From Myrica gale (lineage: Eukaryota; Streptophyta; Magnoliopsida; Fagales; Myricaceae), in contig OZ005601.1 in assembly GCA_963930655.1 (NCBI GenBank), positions 13,202,001-13,266,000 of the forward strand: DNA of 64,000 nucleotides, given 5' to 3'. This document shows, piece by piece, positions 44,134 to 56,262 of the stretch. Position numbers and translations under genes: made by a program. The notes beneath the pieces were generated by a model, which saw nothing but the letters and a program-made list of their open reading frames with translations, was not told where the DNA came from and ran no database searches. Within the stretch, counting starts at the first letter, position 1; the number at the start of each line of letters is the position of its first letter.

Positions 44134-46310
44134 AGCTTTCCAGCAATAGGAAAAATTGGGCGAAAACCCTGGAGAGACAAGACGGGGAATGAAAGACACC
44201 CCTGTAAACTTTTTTGTGACTCCGCAGAGTGAAGAATTGGCATTAAATAGTTTCCCAAAAGGGAATTTGGAAAACATAAACTATGTGTTCCAAGTGTGTC
44301 TTTTAAAATGTCGTGGAAAGAAAGCTTGAACGCTTCGGAACAAAGCAAAGGAACGGCAGGTCCTACCAAACAAACAAAATAAAATGTGGTTGACTTGTAG
44401 TTGTCCCTGTTGATGCACCTTTAATAGGTCAAAGAGTTCATTTGGGCACCCTACGCAAAAAGACACTGCTTTACCCTTCTATGGAGGAAGAAATCCGGAC
44501 TTGGTAGGTGCAAAGTTGCGTTTTCAGTGGTTCAGAGAAGCTCCATTAGTAAACAGCTTTGAGTTGTCCGTTGGTGGCCACCTTCGCATGCGGCATGCCT
44601 TCCTTCTGCAGATACCATTAGAGTGGGTTGAAAGGAGTGCCCAAAATTATTGGAATATAAACAATTATTATATCACCAACTAATTAATTAGTACTCCTAT
44701 ATGGGATGCGAATACTTCGGTTCGGTTGGTCCTGGATAATGGATATCGTTGGGTCCTTTCGAGGCGATGCCGTTTAGTTCTGTTCAAAAACTAAACATCC
44801 GGTGGTGTTGGGTTCTTAAAAATGTTTTGATACACGAGAAGGGGGGGATGATTGGAGTGAATTTTTTATTTTTATTTTATTAAAAAATAATTTAATAAAA
44901 ATAATAAGAGAACTTTAGAATTATTTAATTAGATCAAATATTTGGAAATTCTAAATTTTGACAACTAAACACACATAATTCTGGTATACAATTGCTGCTA
45001 TAAGAAAATAGACCAAAAAGAAAGAAACTCCGTCGAGCGTATCAGAGTCACTTTCCATCGATTAGAACTTTTTGACAATAAAAAAGTATGAAGTTAACAT
45101 GATGTTGTTTAGAAAAAATTTGTAGGATTCTGATAAAATTGTAAATATTTAAGTAATGTTAAAGTTGTATTGACATGCGTGTAGAAGTGGTTAAAATTGA
45201 TTGATATTTGTAAAAAAATAATAAAGCGTTATATTGGAATACGTGTGTTTTGTGATGTTTGAAATGTAAATATAAAAGTATAATGCAAATCCTAAAAAAA
45301 TACTCAACCGAACATGCCCTTAAAAATTTCAGATAGTCGATTGACTCTTAGTTCAATTATCTCTATCGCTATCAAGCTGAAAACATAATTCCTCCTTTTC
45401 TAGAAGAAAAATTAATATTTTGCTGGAAAGAAGAGGTTTTTACTTTTAATTTCTACCTTTACCGAAAAAAGATAATAGGAAAAAGGACTTCTGCATCTTT
45501 ATTTTCCATTTTTTAGTAGTTGGAAGCTAGGGATTTTTATTTATGAGGTGAATACAGTTAAGCATATATATAAGACATAATTGGTATAGTTTCTCACTAG
45601 TGTGAATCATATTTGAGTTTAGTTTATTTCTTTTTTCTAAGCGTGTATTTTAGTTAATTAAAACATATTACAAATGATGTGACAATCACAAACTAAATGA
45701 TGTGACAATCACAAACTTTGGATCGAGGCCAACTTAATTGGTTATGACATCATTATGTCATATATGGATATAAAAAAATTATGATTGAAATTTTTATTTA
45801 TTTTCAAGACACTTGGCATGTCACGTCACCGTATTCTGATATATGGCATGTCACGTCATCAATTTCTTTAAAAATCTAGACAAAAATGTCATTGAGTGAG
45901 TGATATTACAAGTGTAGTATCAAAGTCTCACAATGATTTGTCGATTCTAAAAACTCAAGTATACTTTTAAAGTCCTATAAAAATAATTTTTTAAATTTCT
46001 CTAAAAAATTTATGGCTAAAATTGTTATTACTCTGTAATTTTGTATAATAATGAAGCATATTTTTAAAATCCTATAAAAATCATTTTTTAATTTCGGTAA
46101 AAAATTATGACTAAAATTGTTATTACTCTGTTATTTTGTATAATAATGAAGAATATTTTTAAAATCCTATAAAAATAATTTTTAAATTTCTCTAAAAAAT
46201 TTATGACTATAATTGTTTTACTTAGTTATTTTGGAAAATAACCCATGGGTATTTTCTATCGCATTGCATGCTCATGGTACCAAGTCATGACTATAAAATC
46301 AAAACTAATA
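44134..46310. other. R3 MYB upstream side and AT-rich spacer
   Basis: The MYB promoter should lie in the first kilobase, though I could not assign a TATA with confidence. A block at 45110-45300 resembles 15700-16080 and is probably a MITE family. A 23-bp direct repeat 'aaatgatgtgacaatcacaa' is at 45672 and 45695. No other gene was seen. Confidence 0.4.
45957..46235. repeat. ~96-bp tandem repeat, about 2.9 copies
   Basis: 'cctataaaaa' followed by 'ttt.aatttc.ctaaaaaa' and 'attgttattactctg' recurs with starts at 45974, 46071 and 46166. The copies are diverged and AT-rich, with no coding potential. Confidence 0.85.
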
Positions 46311-46628
46311 GGATGATCTTCACTTTAACCTCCTAAACTTGTATCAAACTGTTAAAAAGATGTTCAAATTACTAAAATCGACACATTTAGCCTAAAAATT
46401 ATCAAAATTCATCAAAGTTCGCCTAAGTATATGATCTAACCGTCAATAATCAATATTATGCCACTTACTCTATTTTCTATACATTTTAACTGTTGGATCC
46501 TATGACAGGGTGAATATTGATACATTTTCAAAGTATCGAAACTAATTGTGACGATTTTTGCAATTTAGACTTATTTATAATATTTTGATGTAAGTTTAGA
46601 GATTAAAAGTGAAGATGAAGTTATTGAA
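46311..46628. repeat. MITE-like inverted repeat
   Basis: 'gatcttcactttaacctcctaaacttgtatc' near the left is mirrored by the complement of 'atcttcacttttaatctctaaacttacatc' at the right. The inner parts also pair ('cgacacatttag' with 'cgtcacaatta'). The element is non-coding. The target duplication was not resolved. Confidence 0.6.
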
Positions 46629-46895
46629 GCGGAATGTTTTTGAAGTGCATCACCTTTTGCTTACACCTTCGAGCGAGTCATGATAATTATAAGAACATGC
46701 TCAAAGTTTAGTCATCATACAAACTCAATATCTATCATAACTTAAAAGGACAATAATTTTTATTGATGTCAAGAGGTATCCTAAGAACATCGATGACAAA
46801 ATGTTCTTGCCCTCTCTCAGGCGGCCTTTCGTTTAATAGTATTTAGTGATATTTTTTAAGCAAATTATTATTATTCTTGTTTACTGCAGGAATCT

Positions 46896-47130
46896 TTTTT
46901 TTTTAATCAAAAGACCTTTATTTATTCAAAACAAAAACCTTACAAAAAAATTTAGGGTGGGTCCGTCCCAGCATACAACCAAGATAAATTAGGAAAATGC
47001 TCAACGGAAACTAGGATTGCCGCCTGAGAAAACCTCAGTAGCGCCCCAACGAGCTAACTGGTGCACCGCAACATTAGCACCTCGACGAACATGAGAGAAA
47101 GTGGAACTACTAAACCGCCTCACTGAGTTC
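46896..47130 (-). mobile_element. 5'-truncated LINE with RNase H tail
   Basis: It is flanked by a perfect 35-bp duplication beginning caaattattattattcttg (46861-46895 and 47131-47165). On the minus strand it reads SVRRFSSSTFSHVRRGAN then VAVHQLARWGA, the C-terminal RNase H domain of plant LINEs. A stop, a short 3' UTR with 'aataaataaagg' and an A-run follow. Only the last 235 bp inserted. Confidence 0.93.
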
Positions 47131-47165
47131 CAAATTATTATTATTCTTGTTTACTGCAGGAATCT

Positions 47166-48245
47166 GCGGGTCTTGGCTGTCGATTCAAGGCACAGAGAAT
47201 TTTTGGGCAGCACAAATGATATAATTTGATACACAGTATAAAATTCAAACACAGTGGAGAGATGTGAAAAAATAAGTAGAGATACAGATTTAAGTGATTC
47301 GATTTAGAATATCTACATTCACGGTAAAAGTCTTCTATAACTGTGTTTGTATTATAAATCCATACATATTTAAAAAAATGAAGTTTCTATTTATAGATAC
47401 AATTAAAAACATAATAGTAGAATATTCATATATTTAAAATTTGAATCTTTAAATCTTGATAACGATTTGATTAGAGATGGGCAACCATACCGGTGGCGGT
47501 GTCCCCGCTTGACACGCGCGGTAAAGGCCAATATATGCTGCGATTTAAGGAAAGATAGAGATTTAAGTGGTTCGGTCTAGAAGACTTACATGTACTGTAA
47601 AGGCTAATATATACTGCGATTTAGTTTGTGCAAAATTACTTCCAAACGGACTCCGACTCGATATAATTGGATTAGAGTTTTTTTTTTAAAAAAATCCGAC
47701 TTTAAGTAGGAGATGGATTTGGACTCGGTAGAACCGACTCCGACTTAACTTCTATTTTAAATTTTAAAAAAAAAAAACACACAAAGTGCTTGAATCCAAA
47801 TGGCCCAATTTTGATTCGACTCCGATTTAGTATGAGGCGAAATCCCAATAAACTTCGACTAAGTCGGTGAACACTCCTAATACCAATAGCGACTGACATC
47901 AGCATCCTCAGTACACATTACTTGAACCTTAACCTTAAGTACTGCACTTTTAAAATTGTGAGATCAAAAGCTGACCGATTTGAGTTATTGTTGGCGATTT
48001 TATACCGAAGCCGTGTCTGCACACAACCCCTATAGCTTTTGTTAGATGGGCTATCACATCAAAATAAAATTTAGGAGAAGATCGTGGGAGTACAGGATTT
48101 GATTCTCAATTCCAAAGTCGGTCCAAATAAAAGAAGAATCTCATATAAAGCAATATGCTGTACAAACGGTAGCAAGAAAGGCAATTTAGTTGATGAAAGT
48201 ATGATCCTAAAGCTTTATGCATGAGTAGTTCGTTTGGATTTAGAA
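47166..48245. other. Spacer
   Basis: The interval contains the near-repeat 'ggtaaaggccaatatatgctgcgattt' at 47519 and 'aaaggctaatatatactgcg' at 47598. A region with repeated 'gactccgact' motifs (47650-47870) ends in 'ggtgaacactcctaat', which looks like one end of another hAT element. Its partner was not found. No gene was seen. Confidence 0.4.
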
Positions 48246-48579
48246 AGGACAACTAGGGGTGTTCAGTGTCACCGGGAAAATCCGGTGGCACCGGCACCGG
48301 GTTGCCGGTACCCCGGCAACCCGGTTCCGGTGCCGGTTTGCCTTTTCTTTGAAATCCCGGTTCCCGGGTTACCCGGAACCGGGAACCCGAACCCCGGGAA
48401 ACCGAGATTATTAAAATCTAAGCCCCTGCCGAATTCATTCGGCCATTCCCAATTTCCCAGCCCTAAGTCTAAAATCTAAGCCCCTGCCAGTGCCCACTGC
48501 CGAGTCGCCGACGTGCCCCTGCCCCCTGCCCACTGCCGAGTCACCGACGACATGATCTAGAAGGTTTAGTTGCCAAGTT

Positions 48580-48923
48580 CCAAAATCGGGTTTCATTTGG
48601 AGTGAGAGCAGAGATTGTAGAGCTTACTTCAATTCCGCATGTTAAGGTACTCCTATGTTTTCAAATGCCTTGTCATTGACGTGTTGAGGAGAACCTCACC
48701 AGTGGCTTCTGTAATAATCTAAGATTTGTTGTTTTTGTTTCTGGTTTTTAGTGTGGGCTTTCTGTAAACAGTGAGGGATTACTGTTTCTTTTATTCGACT
48801 TTTAGGGTTCTCGAGCAAGAGCACTCTACAAAGCTGGTTTGCGTACTCCTCTAGCAATTGCTGAAGCATCCATTCCTGAAATTGTCAAAGCTCTTTTTGA
48901 ATCTTCTTCATGGGCTGAACAAG
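48580..48923 (+). pseudogene. TEBICHI/POLQ-like helicase-polymerase gene fragment
   Basis: An exon ending at 48646 reads [17 protein letters not shown]. After an intron, the exon 48806-48923 reads [20 protein letters not shown] then [19 protein letters not shown]. These match, from memory, the helicase C-terminal helix-hairpin region of plant TEBICHI (DNA polymerase theta-like). The splice sites are intact. Only ~60 residues of a protein of about 2000 are present. A different HELQ-type helicase is the main alternative. Confidence 0.65.
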
Positions 48924-49557
48924 GTGTGATACTTGACATACTTGAGAGATAGTTTGGTTATTGGAAAGTTTCTTTGGGAGTTTTCATTTATCCGATGAAT
49001 TGGTTTCTTTTGGATTCCTAAAAATGTTGTTTTTCTGACTTTTAGCATCCATTTTTTATATGCTGAAGCAAGTTTAATATTGTTACCGCTTCATGACAAG
49101 ATTCTTCAATGTTTTTGTAATCTCTTAAAGTTTTCTTCGAGGTCCTCGGAGTACTGCTATATGGATGATTTGTGCATAATGTTGCTTGAATGCATAGATT
49201 TTGTTTGCAGGAGGCATCCTGCTTGTAGATCCGCAAACATGGCCTCTGATTTGGTAAAACTACAGCATTTTCTAATCCAACCAAAACAATTGATGATAAC
49301 ACAAACAGGCACATATTTTCTACAAACACCAAAAATTAAAGTTGTGAGATTATAACTTAATAACTGACCTGCTATACATAGGATGATGCTGAGTATCTAG
49401 CATTTTGATACAGGTAAAATCATATCTTTTGAAGCCTTTGAAGATGTATGCACTTATATGTTGAACTATTATATTCGAAACTGTAACCCAATTATGTATA
49501 ATTCTTTATGCAGCAAACTTACTTGGATAGTGTGGATTTGACCTGTGTTTGTTTCAG

Positions 49558-50041
49558 AGAACACTCGTGCAGCATATCCTATAGAGTACATCCCCAATGC
49601 CAAATTACCCTGTGTTGGACCCCATCCGAAGAATGTCATCCTTCTAGCATGCGATGCTTTTGGTGTTCTCCCACCAGTGAGCAAGTTGAGCTTGGCTCAG
49701 ACCATGTACCATTTTATCAGCGGCTACACTGTTCTGGTACTTTAAAAACCTGTTATTTTCCTTCGACACCCTCAAGAGTATAGCATTTATCATCGTTTTT
49801 GGTTATTTGAAAAGGATGTCACGGCTGCCAATATATGGGACTCAAAACATCATCATATTGATAAGATTTTGTATGTGAATATAGGTGGCTGGAACAGAGG
49901 ATGGTGTGAAGGAGCCACAGGCTACATTCTCAGCCTGCTTTAAATGCAGCACCCCACAAAATATGCAGCGATGCTAGCTGAAAAGATGCAAAAGCATGGA
50001 GCTACAGGATGGCTTGTTAACACAGGCTGGTCAGGTGGAAG
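49558..50041 (+). pseudogene. PEP carboxykinase (ATP) gene fragment
   Basis: The exon at 49558-49736 reads [19 protein letters not shown], then [20 protein letters not shown] and [17 protein letters not shown]. The exon at 49885-50041 reads VAGTEDGVKEPQATFSACF and later [20 protein letters not shown]. This is the conserved core of plant PEPCK, which converts oxaloacetate to PEP in the cytosol. Relative to the family, about 14 nt are missing after 'SACF' (where the family has a G-A-A-F-I-M stretch), which shifts the frame. The fragment is dead as an enzyme. Confidence 0.9.
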
Positions 50042-50743
50042 GTATGATATACTATGAGGTTATAACTACCATTTGTCTAAGAACTTCAGTTGATAAGATT
50101 TTAGTTGATAAGGAACTAAACCTCCCTATTACTGGAATATAAATCTGTTGAGTATCTAGCATTTTGATGATGGATGCTCCTGCATGTTAGTGGCTAGGTT
50201 GTTTGAGGTGAGACCCATATACTACGTCAGTGGCTTACACTTACTGCTTTCCTTTTCAGCTCAATTCTCTACCATGTTAGTGCCACTGAAGCAGGTAATT
50301 TTTATCTTTTTTAGCTCAATTCTCTACCATTCTGAAATCTATTGTTATTGTTTGGCACGGTTGCTACTTGATAAACTGACGAAGATTTTGCCATGTGGTG
50401 CATTTTTCCTTGATTTTAACGGTAGATCTTAACATGGGGGGTTAAGTGTAAATTCATTGGTATTTCGCTATGCAATTTTATTAATATGTGATCAATAGAC
50501 CAAAGGAAAAAATAAAAAAAATACATTAGACAAAGTGCATAAAATGCTAAAAAAAAATGGCCTAATATGAATGTAGGATAACCGTCACCGCCACCGCTAA
50601 AATCGCCACAGTTAAGGGCCGGTTTTTGCCCTTAACGATGTAGGTGTAAGTGGCCCATATTTGAAAACCGGCCTACCCGGTGTAGGTGCCGGTTTTGGCC
50701 AAAACTGGCACCTACATCGGGGTTGTACAGCCATAAGGACAAC

Positions 50744-53700
50744 AATAAACTACCCAAATAGCTTATCTTTTTGTTTTTGTTTTTCTTTTAAATTCCTACT
50801 TAAAAGGTAACATGGGATGAACGTTTGGTAGGACATATAGAGAGCTCAAAAAGACAAAAAAAAAAGTCAAACTAGCTTTACGAATATATTTTTTTAAAAA
50901 AATTATTTTATTTTATTCTGGGCCTTTTTTAAAACAGGAAAAGAATCTATCTACTTTAGGCTTTTGGCTGAACAACCTATTAGTTTTCCAAAAGAGAAAA
51001 TTTCACATCCAATACGACGGGCAGCTTTTACAAAGCTTTTTCGCCTTTTTTTTTTTTTCTTCTTGTGAAAGGAGAGCTTCTGTCTCTGAGAAGGGATGTA
51101 ACTGGTTTGTCACACTCTCTTGCTCTTATATATATCACTAATGTTCGGACCTACCTGACTTATTTTCACGAGAGGATGCCCGTTATTAAGTTGCAAATAA
51201 TAAATTAACCAGGATTCTTTCACGTGAACTATAAAACTTGGCTTGTTCGCTTTGAATTTTCAAAGGTTTTCTAAAAAACTTTATATTTTTCACATTCTAA
51301 TTATCACATATTGTATGGCTTACACTTAAAATTACCGAGAATGACATATTATTATTATTATTATTTTAGAAAAGAGTATGACACGTCCAAATTTTATTAG
51401 AAAAATCTCACTTATTACGGACGGAAGAATACTGTCTGTAGTAACAATAAAACGTGGTTGGCTACAAGTGAAACACCTAAAACTAAGCTAAAAAACTATG
51501 GAAAACTTAAAACAAACCAAACAACGCAATCAACTATTATATCTTAACTAAGACAATTATCACATATCAGTGTAAATAGAACCAACAACCTTCTAAGATA
51601 AACCTACCATAGAGGAATAAATACAATTTGACCCGCTAACTCTCGTCTTTACAAAGTAGTTAGTTACACAATTTCCTTCTTGGTATACATGGCAAGAAGA
51701 AACATCTATTGGATGAATTAAAACCTTTAATTCTTCTCAAAAATTCCAAAGATACTAATGTGAACAAGATCCCGAGACCAAACAGGAGAACAACACAAAA
51801 GAATATATTTCTAGAATAACCGAAGAGAATCCAAAATTATTACAGAGACGTAATACATCTAAGACTGCAAAGCAACTCACCTATCATATTACTACTCATG
51901 CCACAGTAAGAACAAAAACTAGAAAAATTGACACATTACAACCAAACTTCCCATAGCTTTACACTTTGCGTCCTATGTTCATATTGTTTTACTTCATTAA
52001 ATTGGTGCCTCTTAATTAATACGAACTTGCTGCGTGAAAATCTGCGGGCTGGCACTTGTATCAAGTTGTGTGTGCCTCAAGTGCTTGTCGACACTCTATC
52101 GTCTTACCTATTTATGTAGTTGGCGGCCCTCGAAAACAACATGAGAAAACACAAAACAAAATACAATATAAGTTTTGACCCATGTCGTTTTCTTCTTGAT
52201 CTTATACATGATTGTACCTGTCACCAGCGGTTTCAATTCTGCTACTGCATGCACTAAACTTCCAACATTTACCTTGAAACCGGAAAGATTATTAACTAGG
52301 TAGGTAGACATTTTACCCTTCATAAAATTTAAGTAAAATTTTAAGTAAAAAAACATTAGTTAAGTAAAATTTTACACTTCCTACGATTTTAACATAATAA
52401 AAAATTACAATATAATATATCTCCTTATCATATCGTTATTTTTTAATATAATAAATATTAAAAATTATCTCTCTCTTCATTTATTCACTAAATTCAATAC
52501 TCTAAAATTTTAACCCTCAAACACGATCGATTATATAACTCAAACACGGATAACAAGGTACGCAAGATAAAACAGCACATGTGTTATCACCAGAGGCTGG
52601 TAATTATTTTAAAACAAATTAATGAACTGTCTTTTATGCCCCCTGGGGGCAGCAATAAGTAATATAATATGTGATTCAATCTTTTTGGATCCCGAAAACA
52701 AAAAGAAAACGCTTCCTATCATGAGTTAGCGAAAAAAACAAAACACTAGCGAGAGCAGTTATTTATCTGGTTGGACCGTTTTGACCTACAAATAAACAAA
52801 GACAATTTGAAAATCACTCAGTAGATTCGGTTGCAATTTGTCAAAATTTGTACTTTAAAGTGTAAATTACAAAAAAAAAATAGTAATTAGAGTGTAAAGT
52901 GCAATACCAAAGAGAATATTCATGAGGACGTAAAGATCCTTGTTTTTGTCTAATATATAATTTTTCATATCCTTCAAAACAAGTGGTGGATTGTTGAAAT
53001 GTTCAATCTGAAGCACATGTTTGTCAGTTTTTAGTAGAAAATGTATAATTTATAATTTCTTGTTTCAGCTGATCAAGTCTGAGAAGTTAATGAAATTAAC
53101 GTTTCAAAGTTTCAATTCTCTCTAATGGAGAAACAGTGGTTCACAAGACTACTTAAGGGTGGCATCGAAATCAAAAATTTTATTCCAGTTCTAACCAGAA
53201 TTGGAACCCGAATAAATGTCCACCCTTACTCCTACTTCTTTCGAGTCATTAACAAATTAATCCTAGCACCAATTTTATAACTCAGGTTAACTATAAAAAT
53301 GAACATGAATAGTAAATTTAAATTAAGTCGGTCCACCATTCCTATGAAAACATCCCATTAATTTGCACCATCCCTGAATATAAAATGTACATGTTCACTA
53401 TGTTGAATGTAGATTTGAGAGATCATTTCAGTGGATGTTACTTAATTAGGGAGCAACGAAAGGTGTTACCTTGGTGGAGATTTGTTCTATGGTATATATC
53501 TTAAATTCATATTCATCTGAGGTCTCGAATGCCTTAAAGATGATATATATGTGCCTTAATGTGTACACACTACAAAATCGGGTTCACACTACAAAAGCTT
53601 AAGCTCAAGTGAGGAGGGACCCTGATTCCCAGTACTATATATGATGTCAATATTGAGCTTATGTCTAGGCAATGTGGGATTGAGAATCGCCCTCTCCCCC

Positions 53701-53937
53701 ACTTTTAATGGGACTGCTGGACCACCCAACTGCTGACCAACAGACTTACACACTATCGGGACCACCGTTCTAGGGCTGACAGGCGAATCAAAGAGATCTT
53801 GAGAGGCGGTTGAGGAAAAGTCTGATAGGTGGTTCAGGTATTCAAAGGGTAAGGGCTTTAGGGAAAGTTAGGAGGAGAGCGGAGAGTTTTGGGATCTTGA
53901 GAGATGAAGTGCTTTTGAGAGAGGTCGGAATTCTCTC
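50744..53937. other. AT-rich spacer
   Basis: A dispersed repeat at 51365-51510 is shared with 8455-8610. The open frame 51928-52119 and others have no domain. Bases 52330-52540 have MITE-like AT-rich character. No gene was recognised. Confidence 0.4.
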
Positions 53938-53940
53938 TAA

Positions 53941-54142
53941 GGTGGTGTTTGTTTGTGAAAATATTGGGGTTTTGGAAATTTTGGGTATTGGGGTTTGTGA
54001 AAAAGTATAGTATTTTATGGAAAAGTGAGGAGAGAAAAGATTTAATTGAATAGTATAATATTATTTTATAATTTAATGAGGAGAGATTATTTTATGATTG
54101 TTTGGAAATTTTGAGGGGTGAAAATTTTGGGAAAGAAACGCC
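53941..54142. mobile_element. Tourist/Harbinger-like MITE
   Basis: The ends GGTGGTGTTTGTTTGTGAAAA and the complement of the right end (GGCGTTTCTTTCCCAAAA) are imperfect inverted repeats. TAA and TTA flank them as 3-bp TWA-type sites. The interior is AT-rich and non-coding. It is similar in style to the MITEs at 11786 and 56849. Confidence 0.6.
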
Positions 54143-54145
54143 TTA

Positions 54146-56262
54146 GGGAGTGTGGTATGATATTATGTTTCATGTGTCACTTGCATAAAAATCTCAATAT
54201 GCTAATGCATTATGATGGTAAGTGAAGCTTCATTTTTTGTATGAATTTATATATAGTATTATAGGATTTTGTCAACCTGATCAGCAAAATTTGAAACCCC
54301 ATGAGAAGAGAAGCAATTCTAAAACTCAGATATGAAAAAAAGAAAGCACTGAAGTAGAAGGGCTTATGGAAATCGTACGTGGATAAATATCACCGTTGAA
54401 TAGAAGGGAACAGGAAAAGAAAAGAGAAAATATTGGGCAAGATATGCACGCGGCCTGGTTTTCCGGCCCGAAGGAAGTCCTTGCTTCGGTTGGTCAGATT
54501 GCTTCCTTCTCCTGAATCTTTGCCTTGACATTGCCTAGCCAATATGACAGAACTCAAATCTTGCCACCAGTCATAGGGCGTATTAGGCAGTCCTGTGAGC
54601 GCGCGTCCTTAACAATATGAGATCTGCATCTCTCATCTTTATTGCACTTATGTTCTGAAGAAACATTAGTACGATAATACCAAGACACTTAATGATGGCT
54701 ATCCTAAGACAATCATATAGGTATATAGTTCACAGTTATAGCTCCCGCTACGTCAAACTACAAATTCCGCATTGATATCAGTCGGATTCTCCTTACACTT
54801 TGTGTCAGATGGCCCTATTAGATTCAACCCAGCAAGAAACTTATAACCAAGTCAATTGCATTCTTCATCATCAATTCCCTGACACCTGAATAAATAGATT
54901 TGACCAAATACCTTTCCGATCTTCTGTTTTTACAAATCTGACACCTCAACCTGGAATGATGGAATCCCAGGGAAGTTGATTTGGCTTGGAAGTGGACGGT
55001 TCGCTTCCCACCCCTATTAAATGTAAGGTCAGTGAACAACTTCCACAAGGAAGACTGAAAACCAGTTATAAATACAATATTCGTTGACTTTGTAGGAGGG
55101 AGAGGCAATTACCACGTAAATCAAGCTCTGGAACCTCAAAATAACTTGTGAGGACAGGGTTATGACCAAACCTCAGTATCCACTCCAAACACAATTCGTC
55201 TCTTGACTAAAGCCTGAAAATCAGTAGCTTTCGTGAAAAACAGCAAAATTATGATATTCTTTTAGCTTTTGATCAGAAGGCACACAGATCTATATATCAG
55301 AGAAGCATCACTTTTGACTGTTTGATCATAATCGGCTGTGAATATCAGATCATCCAAAGCACAACAAAAAAAAAGCTTCATGCAGAAGGCATGGGAGAGG
55401 ATATTCAACTTTTTAGGCAGATAGCATGAACAGAACATTCCAGCTCTAAATCGAACAAAAAAAAACGAACTTTGGCATTCAGAAACCATGTTTGAACGAA
55501 ATGTAACACCGGTTTGCCTGATCTATTCCTCATAAAGAGCCACCATGATATAACTGACTAGAAGTTAGCCGTTTCCAAGCTTGAACCTTGGGGACAAGCC
55601 CTCATCTCGCATGTCGAAGGACAGGCTAGTAGCTCACTCTCTCTGAAAAGGGAAAAAAAGAAAAGTAGCGGAGTCTCTGACTTTAGGCAAGAGCAAAGCA
55701 TGTTGAGAGTAATGGAGCCTCTGACATGCCATGTAGACAACCTGGAAGAATAATGTCATGTTATTTGGAGCATGTTAACTACACGTGAAAGCCTCCGCGT
55801 GTTTACAATTATCTTTTTATTACGAGTATTAATACTGTAATTGGGTGCTATTTTTAGTACGATGCAGTGGTTTTTCTCCCACCCAAAGAGGAGTTATTAA
55901 TGAATTCCATTCGAGTGCCATACCATCTATGAATGGGACCTATCACAAACCCACACAGGCATACTGAGCCTAGCGAAGACCAACAGAGTTGTCTAAACAG
56001 TGCCTCGAGATTTTTGTCATTCCAATCCGTATTTCCTTCCCCTCAATTTAGTTGGGACACAAAAGGCAGGATCCATACAAGAATGATCAAACACGTACAC
56101 TAGATGATAATGTATACTACTTCCAAGGGCCTGAGATTGCTTGCTAGTTCCTACTTCTTTGTACTAAAACTACAATAATGTAACAGCTGTAAAAGATCAA
56201 TTGTAAATTCCCATTAGAATGTCGGCCAGTGATGATGGGTTCAAGTTTCTGACACAATGCTC
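54146..56262. other. Spacer on the 3' side of CENH3
   Basis: The CENH3 3' UTR should lie just below 56263. The open frame 54824-55108 (-) and others here show no domain I recognise. Nothing else was supported. Confidence 0.4.

Larger units (their letters stand above)
48254..50735 (+). mobile_element. Pack-hAT with fragments of two genes (helicase-polymerase and PEP carboxykinase)
   Basis: The left end TAGGGGTGTTCAG and the complement of the right end (TATGGCTGTACAACC) are imperfect inverted repeats. A perfect 8-bp duplication aggacaac flanks it (48246-48253 and 50736-50743). The left subterminal part is dense in 'ccggcaccgg' and 'cccggttcc' motifs, and the right in 'gccggtttt' motifs. No transposase is present. 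The interior holds exon-intron pieces from two unrelated genes in the same orientation. The middle stretch 49000-49500 and the part after 50042 are not assigned. Confidence 0.85.

Noticed and set aside
43731-44369. 212-codon minus-strand open frame
   Set aside because: Its translation is low-complexity hydrophobic sequence. It overlaps exon 1 of the R3 MYB gene in another frame and otherwise covers intron 1.
49042-49355. Frames on both strands within the chimeric Pack-hAT
   Set aside because: No family was recognised. They probably derive from captured intron sequence.
53810-54010. 66-codon frame MRKSLIGGSGIQRV...
   Set aside because: It runs into the MITE at 53941 and has no recognised homology.
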